From contig NZ_JBBKAH010000003.1 in assembly GCF_037652055.1 (NCBI RefSeq), positions 124,001 through 188,000 on the forward strand: a stretch of 64,000 nucleotides of DNA. Reading direction: 5' to 3'. The notes below the pieces were generated by a model, which saw only the letters and a list, made by a program, of their open reading frames with translations, was not told where the DNA came from and ran no database searches. This DNA comes from Pelagibius sp037652055. Its GTDB lineage: Bacteria; Pseudomonadota; Alphaproteobacteria; Kiloniellales; Kiloniellaceae. The number at the start of each line of letters is the position of its first letter. Position 1 is the stretch's first letter. The position numbers were made by a program, and so were the translations under genes. Below are positions 7,741 to 16,647 of this stretch, in pieces.

Positions 7741-8598
7741 CTACCCGAGCCGCAGCCAGTGGCCGACCTGCTCGACCAGCCCACCTCTGGAGACACAGTC
7801 CTCGAAGGCATGGCCGCAATCCGGCATGACGGCAAACTGAAGGCAGGGTGCGACACCCGCGCGGGTCGCCGCCTGCAGGAAGTTGCAGCTCCAGCGGCTG
7901 GCGCGCTCGATGCGGTTGATGCCTTGCTTGATGTCGATGTCCGGGCTGCGGCGCAGCGCGGCGTCGCGCAGGTCGTCGCGTGCGCCCACCAGCACGAGGG
8001 TCGGCAGCGCCAGGAAACGTGTCAGGTTCTCCGCCGCCCGCCGGCCGCGCCGGCTGTCGCGCTTTACACCGTAGGGATAGCTGTCGCGCTCGCTGGGCAG
8101 CGTGAACCAGCCGGCGGCGACCAGCACCTGCGAGCGGATACGCTGCGGGTTCAGCATGGCGTAGCGATGGGTGAACTGCGCACCAGCGGAGAAGCCGACC
8201 ATGTCGACCGGCCCCTGCGGCACGCCGGTGAAAGACTCGATGTCCTCCCACAGGTTCTCTACCACTGACTCCGTATCGCGCGCCAGGCGCTGGAAGCCGT
8301 CGAAGCGAGCGGCATCGAAGTGTGGCGCGATCAGCAGGCGGCGCTGTGCTGCCGCCAGCGGCGCGAAGGCACGCGCATGTTCCTCGACGTTTCGGGAGAT
8401 GCCGTGCACCGATACCAGCGGAGGCCGTGTCGGGTCGGTGTCTTTCGGCATGAAGTAGAAATAGTTCGGGCGCTCGGCGCCGTCCGCCGCGCGCAAGGAT
8501 AGCTGGCCGAGCAGCGCCTCCGGCCGCGACACCGCGGCGGCATTGCAGTTTGCGTTCTCCCGGCACAGTTTGGCCGGGCTCAGTGGACGCGCGGTCAT
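7741..8598 (-). CDS. Alpha/beta hydrolase, PHB-depolymerase/feruloyl-esterase-like
   Basis: A 285-residue alpha/beta hydrolase. Visible elements are the oxyanion strand LVSVHGISRN, the nucleophile elbow GFSAGAQF (Ser in GxSxG, near residue 143), a probable acid in LVGARDD and the C-terminal His in MPDCGHAFEDC. The pattern resembles polyhydroxybutyrate-depolymerase-like and feruloyl-esterase-like proteins, but the substrate is unknown. No signal peptide is evident, although four Cys residues are spread along the chain. Its ATG overlaps the TGA of the ABC exporter gene by four bases, so the two are translationally coupled. Confidence 0.82.
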   Translation of the reverse strand: MTARPLSPAKLCRENANCNAAAVSRPEALLGQLSLRAADGAERPNYFYFMPKDTDPTRPPLVSVHGISRNVEEHARAFAPLAAAQRRLLIAPHFDAARFDGFQRLARDTESVVENLWEDIESFTGVPQGPVDMVGFSAGAQFTHRYAMLNPQRIRSQVLVAAGWFTLPSERDSYPYGVKRDSRRGRRAAENLTRFLALPTLVLVGARDDLRDAALRRSPDIDIKQGINRIERASRWSCNFLQAATRAGVAPCLQFAVMPDCGHAFEDCVSRGGLVEQVGHWLRLG

Positions 8599-10301
8599 GT
8601 CACCACCTTCAGGTGCGGGAGCGGGAGCGGCAGCGGTGCTGCCCCGTCCGTCTGCACAGCAGGCTGGCCGGCGCGCAGCGTGAGGGTGCGCGTTGCCAAG
8701 GCCGTGCGCTCGCGGCGGTGGGTGACGAAAACCAGCGACCCTTCGAATTCGCGGATGACCTTATCCAGCGCGGCGACACCCTCGCCGTCGAGATGGGCGT
8801 CCATCTCGTCAAGCAGCAGCACCTGCGGGCGCAGCAGTAGGCTGCGCGCCAGTGCAATGCGCAGGCGCTCGCCGGTGGAGAGCCGTGACTGCTGCTCGCT
8901 GAGCTGGGTATCGAGCCCCTGCGGCAGCCGTTCCAGCAGACCCGCGAGATCGCAGCGCGCGACGATCTCGTCCAGGGCACTTTCCGCCGCCTTGTCGGGC
9001 CCGCCAAGACCATAGGTCAGGTTGAAACGCAGGCTGCCGCGCAGCAGCGGCAGATCGCAGGAAACCAGGCCGATCGCACGGCGCACCTGACGCGCGTCGG
9101 TAACGGCCAGATCCTGACCGTTCAGCTCGACGCTGCCGCCGTCGGGGCGGCGCAAGCCGGCTATCACCTGCAGCAGCGAGGACTTGCCCGCCCCGTTCTC
9201 GCCGACAATGCAGAGACGTTCGCCCGGCGCGATGGCGAGATCGAGCGGTGGCAGCAGGCCGTCGAGAGCGATACCGCGCAACGCCAGCGCGCCGCGCCCC
9301 TGCGGCAAATCGAGACCGCCGCGCGCCAGCGCGCCGGCGCGCGGCGGGCGGATGCGCAGCAGGTAGTGCAGCTTCTCGCGGGCGATGTGCGCTGCAGTCC
9401 AGTATTCGTAGATGCGGCCGAGCTCCTGCAGGCGCGGTGCCAGCAGGCCTGCCACCAGCATCGCCGCCACCACGGCACCGGGGCTCGCCACCCCCAAGGC
9501 TACGAGTTGCGCGCCGACCAGCAGGGCGCAGAGGCTGGCGGTGGCGGCGCCGGCGTCGGCCAGGGCACGCAGCAACCCGATGGCGCCGGCCCGCTGCAGG
9601 AACGCGGCCTTGAGACGACGGCTCAACGTCTTGAAGCGCGCCGTCTCACGGCGCTCTTGACCAAAGACCTGCACCAAGTGGAGATGCGCAAGACGGTCGG
9701 TCAAGGCAGCCGCCAAGCGCCCGCGGCGCCGGCGCACCTCGCGTGTCGCCGATTGCAAACGGGCACCCAGGCCGAGGCCCAGCAGTCCGGCCATCGCCAC
9801 ACCGGTGCCGACAGAGAGCGCGATCGTCGGCTCGATCGCCGCCAGGACGGCAAGGGCGGTGACGATCACCACGCTGCCCACCAACAGCCGCGCGAGACCC
9901 AGGCTGACCCAGCGGCGCAACGCCGTGAGGTCGCCGACGAAGCGCAGCGTGAGCGCGCCGCGACTCATCTTGCCGGCGATACCGGGGCCGACACGCATGA
10001 GATGGCGGTAGAGCCGCATGCGTAGGGCATGGACATAGGACTGGCCGACGCGCTCGGCGTCGACGTGCTCACGGTAGCGCAGCCAGGCATTGACAACGGC
10101 GATGCCGATGAGAATGCCGACGATCCAGGCGGACTGCCCCATGCCGCCTCCATCGGCGCCCTCGCCGGCGATCAGGCGATCGAAGCCGGCGTGCACCAGC
10201 AGCGCGGTGGCGACCGCGCCGGCCGCCTGCACGCCGCCGTTCACCACCAGCAGGGCGAAGTCCCGGCGGCGCGATCCGGCGAAGAGGCGGGGTAGCTTCA
10301 T
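8595..10301 (-). CDS. ABC exporter, fused membrane and ATPase domains
   Basis: A 568-residue half-size ABC exporter. Residues 1-300 carry a six-helix membrane domain. The ATPase domain has Walker A GENGAGKSS near 365, signature LSTGERLRIALARS near 472, Walker B VLLLDEMD near 492 with the catalytic Glu, and the switch His in VTHRRE. The signature LSTGE instead of LSGGQ and the short linker resemble CydD- or lipid-type exporters, but the substrate is not predictable. It lies 15 bases downstream of the P-loop gene and overlaps the hydrolase start, so it is the core of a four-gene operon. Confidence 0.88.
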   Translation of the reverse strand: MKLPRLFAGSRRRDFALLVVNGGVQAAGAVATALLVHAGFDRLIAGEGADGGGMGQSAWIVGILIGIAVVNAWLRYREHVDAERVGQSYVHALRMRLYRHLMRVGPGIAGKMSRGALTLRFVGDLTALRRWVSLGLARLLVGSVVIVTALAVLAAIEPTIALSVGTGVAMAGLLGLGLGARLQSATREVRRRRGRLAAALTDRLAHLHLVQVFGQERRETARFKTLSRRLKAAFLQRAGAIGLLRALADAGAATASLCALLVGAQLVALGVASPGAVVAAMLVAGLLAPRLQELGRIYEYWTAAHIAREKLHYLLRIRPPRAGALARGGLDLPQGRGALALRGIALDGLLPPLDLAIAPGERLCIVGENGAGKSSLLQVIAGLRRPDGGSVELNGQDLAVTDARQVRRAIGLVSCDLPLLRGSLRFNLTYGLGGPDKAAESALDEIVARCDLAGLLERLPQGLDTQLSEQQSRLSTGERLRIALARSLLLRPQVLLLDEMDAHLDGEGVAALDKVIREFEGSLVFVTHRRERTALATRTLTLRAGQPAVQTDGAAPLPLPLPHLKVVT

Positions 10302-10316
10302 CTATGATTCGTTCCG

Positions 10317-11441
10317 TCAGGCCGCAACGCGCTTGCTGGAGGGCCCGACCTTCTGAGTCCACTCCCCGGATTCAAGCGCGTCTAGGCCCAGCACGGGGAC
10401 GCTGCAGGACGCCTCGACCTCGCGGATCATCAGCGGGCTGGAGCTCAGCTTACCGGCAAGCCCGATGAGCGGCAGGCGGCGCTGCAGCAGCCAGTCGGCG
10501 CCAAAGCCGGCGCTCATGGAGTCCGAGGCTGCCAGCACCACGCCGTCAACCTGCGCGCGGAAGCTCGCATGCTCGGCCAGCGCCGCTGTCTCTGGGAACA
10601 GCAGGCCGTCAGCCAGTTCTACCACCACGACGTCGCAGCCTTCACGGCCGAGGGCGGCAACCGCCGCATCCAGCACAGCCGCCGTCCGCTCCACCGGCAC
10701 CTGATAGGTCGAGGCATAGCCGAAATCGGTGAAGTCCAGCACCACCTCGGCGCCGGCATCGACCATCGCCCAGCGGTCGCACCCGGCACCGGTGCCGGTA
10801 ACCTTCGCCGCGCCGACGCTGAGGCCGGACTTCGCCAGGCCGCGAACCATAGACGCGACGGTGGTGGTCTTGCCAGCATTCATGGAGCTGCCGACAACGG
10901 CCAGGACATAGGGTTGCAGCGCCGTACCCTTCGCGCGACGCTCCGCAAAGTCGGCAAGATTGAGCACGCGGCCCTCGGCATCGGCGATGAGCCCCAGCGG
11001 TTCGATTTCCGTCGGCTTGCGCGCCGTCGCGTGCCGGGCGTTGCACAGGCCAGCGATGCCGCCGGCGGCGGCGAGATGACAGGGCGCCAGGCTATCAGGC
11101 ACCAGCGCCTCGAACTGGTCGCTGGCGTAGCGCGCGCCATAGCAGACGAGAATAAGGTCGTCGGTGAAGAGGATTTGCCGGCGGCCCGCCGGGCTCTCCA
11201 GCTTGCGGTGATGGCCGAGTTTCACGACACGCGCGAGCAGCAGGTCGCCGGCCCGCGGCTGCGCGCCAGCGGTCATCAGCCGGGCCGCCTGCGTCAGGTC
11301 GATGCGCGTGGTGACGTAGGCGCGCTTGGCCCGCCGCAGTTCCTCGCCGGTGAGGGGACGGAAGCGGGGGGCAGCCGATTCCTGGTCGGCGGCGCTCAGT
11401 GAGTCCACCGCTCCGGCAATGATGTCCTGAATCTGCTGCAT
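10317..11441 (-). CDS. P-loop NTPase of unknown function
   Basis: A 374-residue protein starting at the ATG at 11441, which has AGAGG upstream. The N-terminal 175 residues have no motif that I recognise. The C-terminal half is a P-loop domain with VVGSSMNAGKTTT (183-194), AAKVTGTGAG just after, a DVVVVELADG strand and VDGVVLAASD. This arrangement is like the SIMIBI-class proteins (MobB, dethiobiotin synthetase, DUF1611), which act on nucleotides or small acids, but I cannot place it further. It is the first gene of the operon with the ABC exporter, hydrolase and lipoprotein; an ATP-dependent enzyme making or activating an exported molecule would fit, as an inference. Confidence 0.72.
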   Translation of the reverse strand: MQQIQDIIAGAVDSLSAADQESAAPRFRPLTGEELRRAKRAYVTTRIDLTQAARLMTAGAQPRAGDLLLARVVKLGHHRKLESPAGRRQILFTDDLILVCYGARYASDQFEALVPDSLAPCHLAAAGGIAGLCNARHATARKPTEIEPLGLIADAEGRVLNLADFAERRAKGTALQPYVLAVVGSSMNAGKTTTVASMVRGLAKSGLSVGAAKVTGTGAGCDRWAMVDAGAEVVLDFTDFGYASTYQVPVERTAAVLDAAVAALGREGCDVVVVELADGLLFPETAALAEHASFRAQVDGVVLAASDSMSAGFGADWLLQRRLPLIGLAGKLSSSPLMIREVEASCSVPVLGLDALESGEWTQKVGPSSKRVAA

Positions 11442-11838
11442 CTGACCTCTCGCTCCTCTACGTCGCCAGCATCGGCCCACCGGGCCGCATGCCGCCGCTC
11501 GCCCTTGGCGACGTCTTGCGCTGAAACCGGCCCCCGACTGACAACACCCCGGCGGCACAGACCATCCCGAAAAAGCGCCGCTGCATCTGCAACGCATTCG
11601 CGCCGCCCATCCCATCCCGAGCATGACGACCTTATGCGCGCTACCTGACAGAAGCCTTAAGGGTAAAATCAGCAGAAAATTGACGGCAATGGCCGACCGC
11701 CGCCCGGGAACGATCCCTCCGGACACCCATTGACCAGATGAGTGCCCGCGCGTGCTGGACCCTGTCTACCATCGCGCGCAGAAGATTCCGATGGTTCGCC
11801 GCGCCCTGGAAGATGACGACGATGAAGAGGACTCCGCC
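11442..11838. other. Intergenic region between divergent genes
   Basis: Nearly 400 bases separate the P-loop operon (minus) from the exported-protein gene (plus). An AT-richer stretch at about 11650-11690 could hold promoter elements, and a weak EcfG-like promoter lies at 11707-11731. Open frames crossing it have no ribosome site and unlike composition, so I see no gene. Confidence 0.5.
11707..11731 (+). promoter_or_regulatory. Weak EcfG-like promoter candidate
   Basis: GGAAC (11707-11711) and CATT (11728-11731) are separated by 16 bases, one mismatch from the GGAAC-N16/17-CGTT pattern of the alphaproteobacterial general-stress sigma factor EcfG. It would drive the exported protein gene at 11839. 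The same spacing occurs at two better sites upstream of the small exported proteins. Confidence 0.3.
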
Positions 11839-12351
11839 ATGCGACCCAGCCGATGCCGACCCGCCCTCGCCGCGCTCGCCCTCGCCACTGCGCTCTGCGG
11901 GCATGCATTGCCTGCCACCGCCGAACCGGTCGCCGAGACCCTGGTCGGCACCTGGACCTGCACTGCCAAGGAAGGTGCCCAAGACGTCGCGATGACGTTG
12001 ACCTACCGCCGCAGCGACGACTTCCTGGTCGGCGAGATCAAGGAGGACAACGGCGCCGCCCTGCTCGACGTCTGGCTGGACGGCAGCGCGGACGGTGGCC
12101 CCGGTGGTATGAGAGCGCCGCTCTCGCTGCGCCGCATCGTGTCCTACGATGCCACCATCATCATGAAGGTCGTCGAGGAAGCGCCGACCTGGGTGAGGCT
12201 GGAAGGCGAGATGCACCACGTTCTCGGCACCACCGCACGGGTGCGCGAGGAGTTCCGCTTCACCGGCAGCGAGGAATTCCGCGCCCTCTGGGAAGCCGAC
12301 AGCGGCGACGGCTGGCAACTCATCATGGACCGGACCTGCAGGCGGATATAG
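11839..12351 (+). CDS. Exported hypothetical protein
   Basis: A 170-residue protein with a classical signal peptide (basic MRPSRCR, hydrophobic ALAALALATALCG, cleavage after PATA near residue 28). The ATG at 11839 has AGAGG nine bases upstream and is preferred over the in-frame ATG at 11752, which would bury the signal. The mature domain begins VAETLVGTWTCTA and ends with WQLIMDRTCRR; it reads as a small single-domain beta protein with one Cys near each end, a lipocalin-like or DUF-type layout. No function is assigned. It converges on the gene at 12373. Confidence 0.7.
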   Translation: MRPSRCRPALAALALATALCGHALPATAEPVAETLVGTWTCTAKEGAQDVAMTLTYRRSDDFLVGEIKEDNGAALLDVWLDGSADGGPGGMRAPLSLRRIVSYDATIIMKVVEEAPTWVRLEGEMHHVLGTTARVREEFRFTGSEEFRALWEADSGDGWQLIMDRTCRRI

Positions 12352-12372
12352 AGCCTGTCGACAGCGGGGCGT

Positions 12373-12960
12373 TCAAACCGGCTGCTTCAGCGGCGCCATG
12401 TGTGAGACGCCGCCCATGATTTCCATCGCCAGCGTAGCGCCAATGGCCGGAGAGAGGGCGGACTTCGCCTGCACGATCAGCGCCTGCGTCGCCATGACGA
12501 TCGCCACCACGACTTCCAGCTTGGTCAACTGGTGAGCGGCAGCAATCCGTTCGATCTCGACACGAAACTTCACGCAGGCATTGGGCGACCATTCGTGGGG
12601 GTAGTGATGCTGGGGAACGCTGAGCGGCGGATAGGGGCTGCCGCCGACCGAGCCGGCGATGCGCTTGGATAGTTCAACGGGCTTCGGCATGTCGGCTTCG
12701 CCGGCGCCAGCCTCCAGGGCGGTTTCCCGCAGCATGTCGCAAAGGCCCGGATCGCCGAAGATCAATTCGCTCGCCTCGGGGCTGAAGACCCAGCCACTGT
12801 CGGGCAGCTGCGACGCGGTTGACCTGAGGGCGAACTCTCCGGCCAAAGCCGCGGCGGCACCGATCACCGTCTCCGCATGAATGCCGCGCTCGTTGCGATA
12901 GCCCGCGACAAGGCAGTTTGCGATTTCGGTGCTCGCCTGCTGCACGGCTGCTGAAACCAT
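12373..12960 (-). CDS. Conserved-looking hypothetical protein, 195 aa
   Basis: A soluble 195-residue protein with no signal peptide. The ATG at 12960 follows GGGAG by eight bases. Much longer frames on this strand exist only as the shadow of hutU. Recognisable stretches are HAETVIGAAAALAGEFALR near the N-terminus and a C-terminal helix-rich part with VVVAIVMATQALIVQAK. I do not recognise the family. Its start is 131 bases from the HutC operator at 13091, on the opposite side from hutU, so control by HutC is possible but not shown. Confidence 0.65.
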   Translation of the reverse strand: MVSAAVQQASTEIANCLVAGYRNERGIHAETVIGAAAALAGEFALRSTASQLPDSGWVFSPEASELIFGDPGLCDMLRETALEAGAGEADMPKPVELSKRIAGSVGGSPYPPLSVPQHHYPHEWSPNACVKFRVEIERIAAAHQLTKLEVVVAIVMATQALIVQAKSALSPAIGATLAMEIMGGVSHMAPLKQPV

Positions 12961-13090
12961 ACCGCTGTCTCCCTTCCCTCCCGATGCGCAGCCGAGGCCG
13001 CTCATCCTGAGATTGCAGTTAAACCCGAGAAATCTTAACCACAGGTAAGCAACTGCCGCACCAATCCGGGCTCCCTCGACTCCTATGTCA

Positions 13091-13108
13091 AAGTTGTATA
13101 TACAACTT
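13091..13108. promoter_or_regulatory. HutC operator upstream of hutU
   Basis: AAGTTGTATATACAACTT is a perfect 18-bp palindrome ending 26 bases before the hutU start codon. It is identical over 18 bases to the site upstream of hutH at 28090-28107, the strongest pair among the four operators. Confidence 0.92.
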
Positions 13109-13134
13109 GGAAAGCCTTCCGGAGGACTGCCGCC

Positions 13135-14817
13135 ATGCCCGATACCAGCGCCAACCCGCGGCGGGACAATGCCCGCGTGATCCGCAGCCCCCAGGGGACC
13201 GAGCTCTCGGCCAAGTCCTGGCTGACCGAGGCGCCGCTGCGCATGCTGATGAACAACCTGGACCCCGACGTCGCCGAGAAGCCGGAGGAACTGGTGGTCT
13301 ACGGCGGCATCGGCCGGGCCGCGCGCGACTGGAAGTGCTTCGACCGCATCGTCTCCTGCCTGAAGGATCTCGGTGACGACGAGACCCTGCTGGTGCAGTC
13401 CGGCAAGCCGGTCGGCGTGTTCCGCACCCATGCCGATGCCCCGCGGGTACTGATCGCCAACTCCAACCTGGTGCCGCACTGGGCGACCTGGGAGCATTTC
13501 AACACGCTCGATAAGGCCGGCCTGATGATGTACGGCCAGATGACCGCGGGCTCGTGGATCTACATCGGCAGCCAGGGCATCGTGCAGGGCACCTACGAGA
13601 CCTTCGTGGAGATGGGCCGCCAGCACTTCGGGGGCGATCTCAAAGGCAAGTGGATCCTGACCGGGGGTCTCGGCGGCATGGGCGGCGCGCAGCCGCTGGC
13701 CGCCACCATGGCCGGCGCCTCCATGCTGGCGGTCGAGTGCCAGCCCTCGCGCATCGAGATGCGCCTGCGCACCGGCTACCTCGACAGGCGCTGCGATACG
13801 CTGGACGAGGCCCTCGCCGCGATCAACGCCGCGACGAAGAAGGGCGAGGCGATCTCCGTCGGCCTGCTCGGCAACTGTGCCGAAATCCTGCCCGAACTGG
13901 TAAAGCGCGGCGTGAAGCCGGACGCGGTCACCGATCAGACCTCGGCGCACGACCCACTGAACGGCTACCTCCCCGCCGGCTGGACGCTGGAGCAGTGGGA
14001 GCGCGAGAAGAGCGCCAATCCGGCAACGGTGGTGAAGGCCGCCAAGGCCTCCATGGCGGTGCACGTGCGCGCCATGCTGGACTTCCACGCGCAAGGCATC
14101 CCGACCTTCGACTACGGCAACAACATCCGCCAGGTCGCCAAGGACGAGGGAGTCACCAACGCCTTCGACTTCCCGGGCTTCGTGCCGGCATACATCCGCC
14201 CCCTCTTCTGCCGCGGCGTCGGCCCCTTCCGCTGGGCAGCGCTCTCGGGCGATCCCGAGGACATCTACAAGACCGACGCCAAGGTGAAGGAGCTGATCCC
14301 CGACGATCCGCACCTGCACAACTGGCTCGACATGGCGCGCGAGCGCATCCACTTCCAGGGTCTGCCGGCGCGCATCTGCTGGGTCGGCCTCGGCCAGCGC
14401 GACAGGCTGGGCCTCGCCTTCAACGAGATGGTGGCCAAGGGCGAGCTGAAGGCACCGGTCGTCATCGGCCGCGACCACCTGGATTCCGGCTCGGTCGCCA
14501 GCCCCAACCGCGAGACCGAGGCGATGCGGGACGGCTCCGACGCCGTCTCCGACTGGCCGCTCTTGAACGCGCTCTTGAACACCGCGAGCGGCGCCACCTG
14601 GGTGTCGCTGCACCACGGCGGTGGCGTCGGCATGGGCTTCTCGCAGCACGCCGGCATGGTGATCTGCTGCGACGGCAGCGAGGCAGCCGCCAAGCGGATC
14701 GCACGCGTGCTGTGGAACGATCCGGCGACCGGCGTCATGCGCCACGCCGACGCCGGCTACGACATCGCCATCGACTGCGCACACGAGCAGGGACTCAACC
14801 TGCCGATGCTGGACTGA
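13135..14817 (+). CDS. hutU: Urocanate hydratase HutU
   Basis: A 560-residue NAD-dependent urocanase that adds water to urocanate to give 4-imidazolone-5-propionate. Typical segments are VVYGGIGRAARDW near residue 57, GQMTAGSWIYIGSQGI near 134, the nucleotide-binding LTGGLGGMGGAQP near 178, and CRGVGPFRWAALSGD near 359. The length matches the family (about 555). The ATG follows GGAGG. A HutC operator lies just upstream and a complete TRAP transporter gene set begins 51 bases downstream in the same direction, suggesting cotranscription of the enzyme with a transporter. Confidence 0.97.
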   Translation: MPDTSANPRRDNARVIRSPQGTELSAKSWLTEAPLRMLMNNLDPDVAEKPEELVVYGGIGRAARDWKCFDRIVSCLKDLGDDETLLVQSGKPVGVFRTHADAPRVLIANSNLVPHWATWEHFNTLDKAGLMMYGQMTAGSWIYIGSQGIVQGTYETFVEMGRQHFGGDLKGKWILTGGLGGMGGAQPLAATMAGASMLAVECQPSRIEMRLRTGYLDRRCDTLDEALAAINAATKKGEAISVGLLGNCAEILPELVKRGVKPDAVTDQTSAHDPLNGYLPAGWTLEQWEREKSANPATVVKAAKASMAVHVRAMLDFHAQGIPTFDYGNNIRQVAKDEGVTNAFDFPGFVPAYIRPLFCRGVGPFRWAALSGDPEDIYKTDAKVKELIPDDPHLHNWLDMARERIHFQGLPARICWVGLGQRDRLGLAFNEMVAKGELKAPVVIGRDHLDSGSVASPNRETEAMRDGSDAVSDWPLLNALLNTASGATWVSLHHGGGVGMGFSQHAGMVICCDGSEAAAKRIARVLWNDPATGVMRHADAGYDIAIDCAHEQGLNLPMLD

Positions 14818-14868
14818 GGAACGCGCTTGGCTTCAAACTAGACGGGGTATCCAACTGGGAGAGTTGCA

Positions 14869-15975
14869 ATGAAAAGACGTGAGTTCCTGAAAACCGGCAC
14901 CGGGGCCGCCGTCGGCGCCGCCGCGGCCGGCACGCTTGCCGCGCCGGCCATCGCCCAGGGCAAGCTGCAGTGGAAGATGGTCACCGCCTGGCCGAAGAAC
15001 CTGCCGGGGCCGGGCGTCGCCGCCCAGCAGCTGGCCGACCGCATTACCGCGCTTTCCGGCGGCCGCATCGAGGTGACTCTCTTCGCCGCCGGCGAACTGG
15101 TGCCGGGGCCGGGCGTGTTCGACGCCGTCTCCGAAGGCACCGCCGAGATCTACCACGCCGTGCCGGCCTACTGGGGGTCCAAGTCGAAGGGCATTCTGCT
15201 GTTCGGCTCGCAGCCCTTCGGCCTGCGCGCCGACGAGCAGGTCGGCTGGCTGGCCCACGGCGGCGGCCAGGCGCTCTACGACGAGATCTACGCCCGCTTC
15301 GGCCTGAAGCCCTTCCTCTGCGGCAACTCCGGTCCGCAGTGGGCCGGCTGGTTCCGCAACGAGATCAACTCGGTCGACGACCTCAAGGGCCTGCGCTTCC
15401 GCACCACGGGCCTTGCTTCCGAGATGTGTGCGAGGCTCGGCATGGCGGTGCAGGCCATGGGCGGGCGCGACATGTTCCAGGCGCTGCAATCCGGCGCGCT
15501 GGATGCCGGCGAGTTCATCGGCCCGTGGTCGGACTCGGCACTGGGCTTCTACCAGGTCGCCAAGAACTACTACTGGCCGGGTGTCGGCGAGCCCTCGTCC
15601 GCCGAAGAGTGCGCCATCAATATGCAGGCCTACGAAGCGCTGCCCGACGACCTGAAGCAGGCCGTCAGCTACGCCTGCTCGTCGCTCTACAACGACGTGT
15701 GGACCGAGTACACCACCAAGCACGCCCAGGCGCTGCAGAAGCTGGTGGCCGAACAGGGCGTCATGGTGAAGAAGCTGCCGGACGACGTCATGGTCGCCAT
15801 GGGCAACGCCGCCGGCGAGGTAGTCGCCGAACTGCGCGAAGACAGCGACGAGCTGGTCAAGCGCATCACCGAGAGCTTCATCACCTACCGGGCCTCGGTT
15901 GCCGACTACATGGTCTATGCGGACAACGGTCAGATGAACGCCCGCGCGCTGGACTACACCTACGCCAAGGGGTGA
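14869..15975 (+). CDS. TRAP transporter substrate-binding protein (TakP-like)
   Basis: A 368-residue periplasmic solute receptor with a Tat-type signal (MKRREFLK, Ala-rich core, cleavage after AIAQ near residue 31). The mature protein follows the DctP/TakP pattern: WPKNLPGPG, GLRFRTTGLASEM with the ligand-contacting Arg, and GPWSDSALGFYQVAKNYYWPG. TakP relatives bind 2-oxo or hydroxy monocarboxylates. Because it lies 51 bases after hutU under a HutC operator, an imidazole carboxylate such as urocanate is a plausible ligand; this is inference. The membrane subunits follow after a 150-base gap that holds a repeat hairpin. Confidence 0.9.
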   Translation: MKRREFLKTGTGAAVGAAAAGTLAAPAIAQGKLQWKMVTAWPKNLPGPGVAAQQLADRITALSGGRIEVTLFAAGELVPGPGVFDAVSEGTAEIYHAVPAYWGSKSKGILLFGSQPFGLRADEQVGWLAHGGGQALYDEIYARFGLKPFLCGNSGPQWAGWFRNEINSVDDLKGLRFRTTGLASEMCARLGMAVQAMGGRDMFQALQSGALDAGEFIGPWSDSALGFYQVAKNYYWPGVGEPSSAEECAINMQAYEALPDDLKQAVSYACSSLYNDVWTEYTTKHAQALQKLVAEQGVMVKKLPDDVMVAMGNAAGEVVAELREDSDELVKRITESFITYRASVADYMVYADNGQMNARALDYTYAKG

Positions 15976-16019
15976 GGCAGCGAGTACCGAGAGCGCACCT
16001 GTGCGCGCTCCACACATCA

Positions 16020-16052
16020 CTGTCGTCCCGGGGCTTGACCCCGGGACGACAG
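16020..16052. repeat. GTCCCGGGG palindromic repeat hairpin
   Basis: A perfect inverted repeat with 14-bp arms (first arm CTGTCGTCCCGGGG) and a five-base loop CTTGA. Such GTC(A/G)TCCCGG palindromes are dispersed in many alphaproteobacterial genomes; a variant lies at 59537-59636. Here it separates the TRAP receptor gene from its permease genes and could lower downstream expression or stabilise the receptor transcript. Confidence 0.8.
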
Positions 16053-16125
16053 CTTTGTTTGCATCAAACACCGGGGCGACAAACGGAGGGAATGGCAGCG
16101 TGCATTCCCATCGGGGGTAAACGAT

Positions 16126-16647
16126 ATGCAGCAGTGGATTGCCCGGATCGACGCCGTGAACCACGCCGTCGGCGCGACGGTGCGCTGGCTGGCGCTGTTC
16201 ATGGTGCTGCTGCAGTTTGCCGTGGTGGTGCTGCGCTACGTCTTCGGGATCAGCTACATCTTCCTCAATGAGAGCGTGCTCTACATGCACGCCGCCCTGT
16301 TCATGCTGGGCGCCGGCTACACCCTGCTGGTCGACGGCCATGTGCGGGTTGACATCTTCTACAGCCGGCTCGCCCCGCGCGGGCGTGCCGTCATCGACCT
16401 CGCCGGCGCGCTGGGCTTCCTGCTGCCCTCCATGCTGATGCTCGCCTGGTTCACCTGGCCCTCGGTGCGCAATTCCTGGGCGGTGCTGGAGGGACCCATC
16501 TCGGTCGGCGGCATTCCGGCCTCCTTCCTGCTGAAGTCGCTCATCCCGGCTTTCTGCCTCCTGCTTATCGTCCAGGGTCTCGCCTGCACCCTGCGCGACC
16601 TGCTGCGCCTGAAAGAAGGCAAGATGGAAGGCAGCTCCGGGGCATGA
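16126..16647 (+). CDS. TRAP transporter small permease (DctQ family)
   Basis: A 173-residue membrane protein with four predicted helices, including LALFMVLLQFAVVVLRY, the stretch before the VDGHVRVD motif typical of DctQ, and LGFLLPSMLMLAWF. It is the small integral subunit that pairs with the DctM channel. The GGGGG-containing leader is about nine bases before the ATG. The stop codon overlaps the start of the large permease by four bases, so the two are translationally coupled. Confidence 0.9.
   Translation: MQQWIARIDAVNHAVGATVRWLALFMVLLQFAVVVLRYVFGISYIFLNESVLYMHAALFMLGAGYTLLVDGHVRVDIFYSRLAPRGRAVIDLAGALGFLLPSMLMLAWFTWPSVRNSWAVLEGPISVGGIPASFLLKSLIPAFCLLLIVQGLACTLRDLLRLKEGKMEGSSGA

Noticed and set aside
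12961..14784. Long minus-strand open frame through hutU joined to the gene at 12373
   Set aside because: It is the shadow of hutU caused by high GC content. Only the part from the ATG at 12960, which has its own ribosome site, is credible as a gene.
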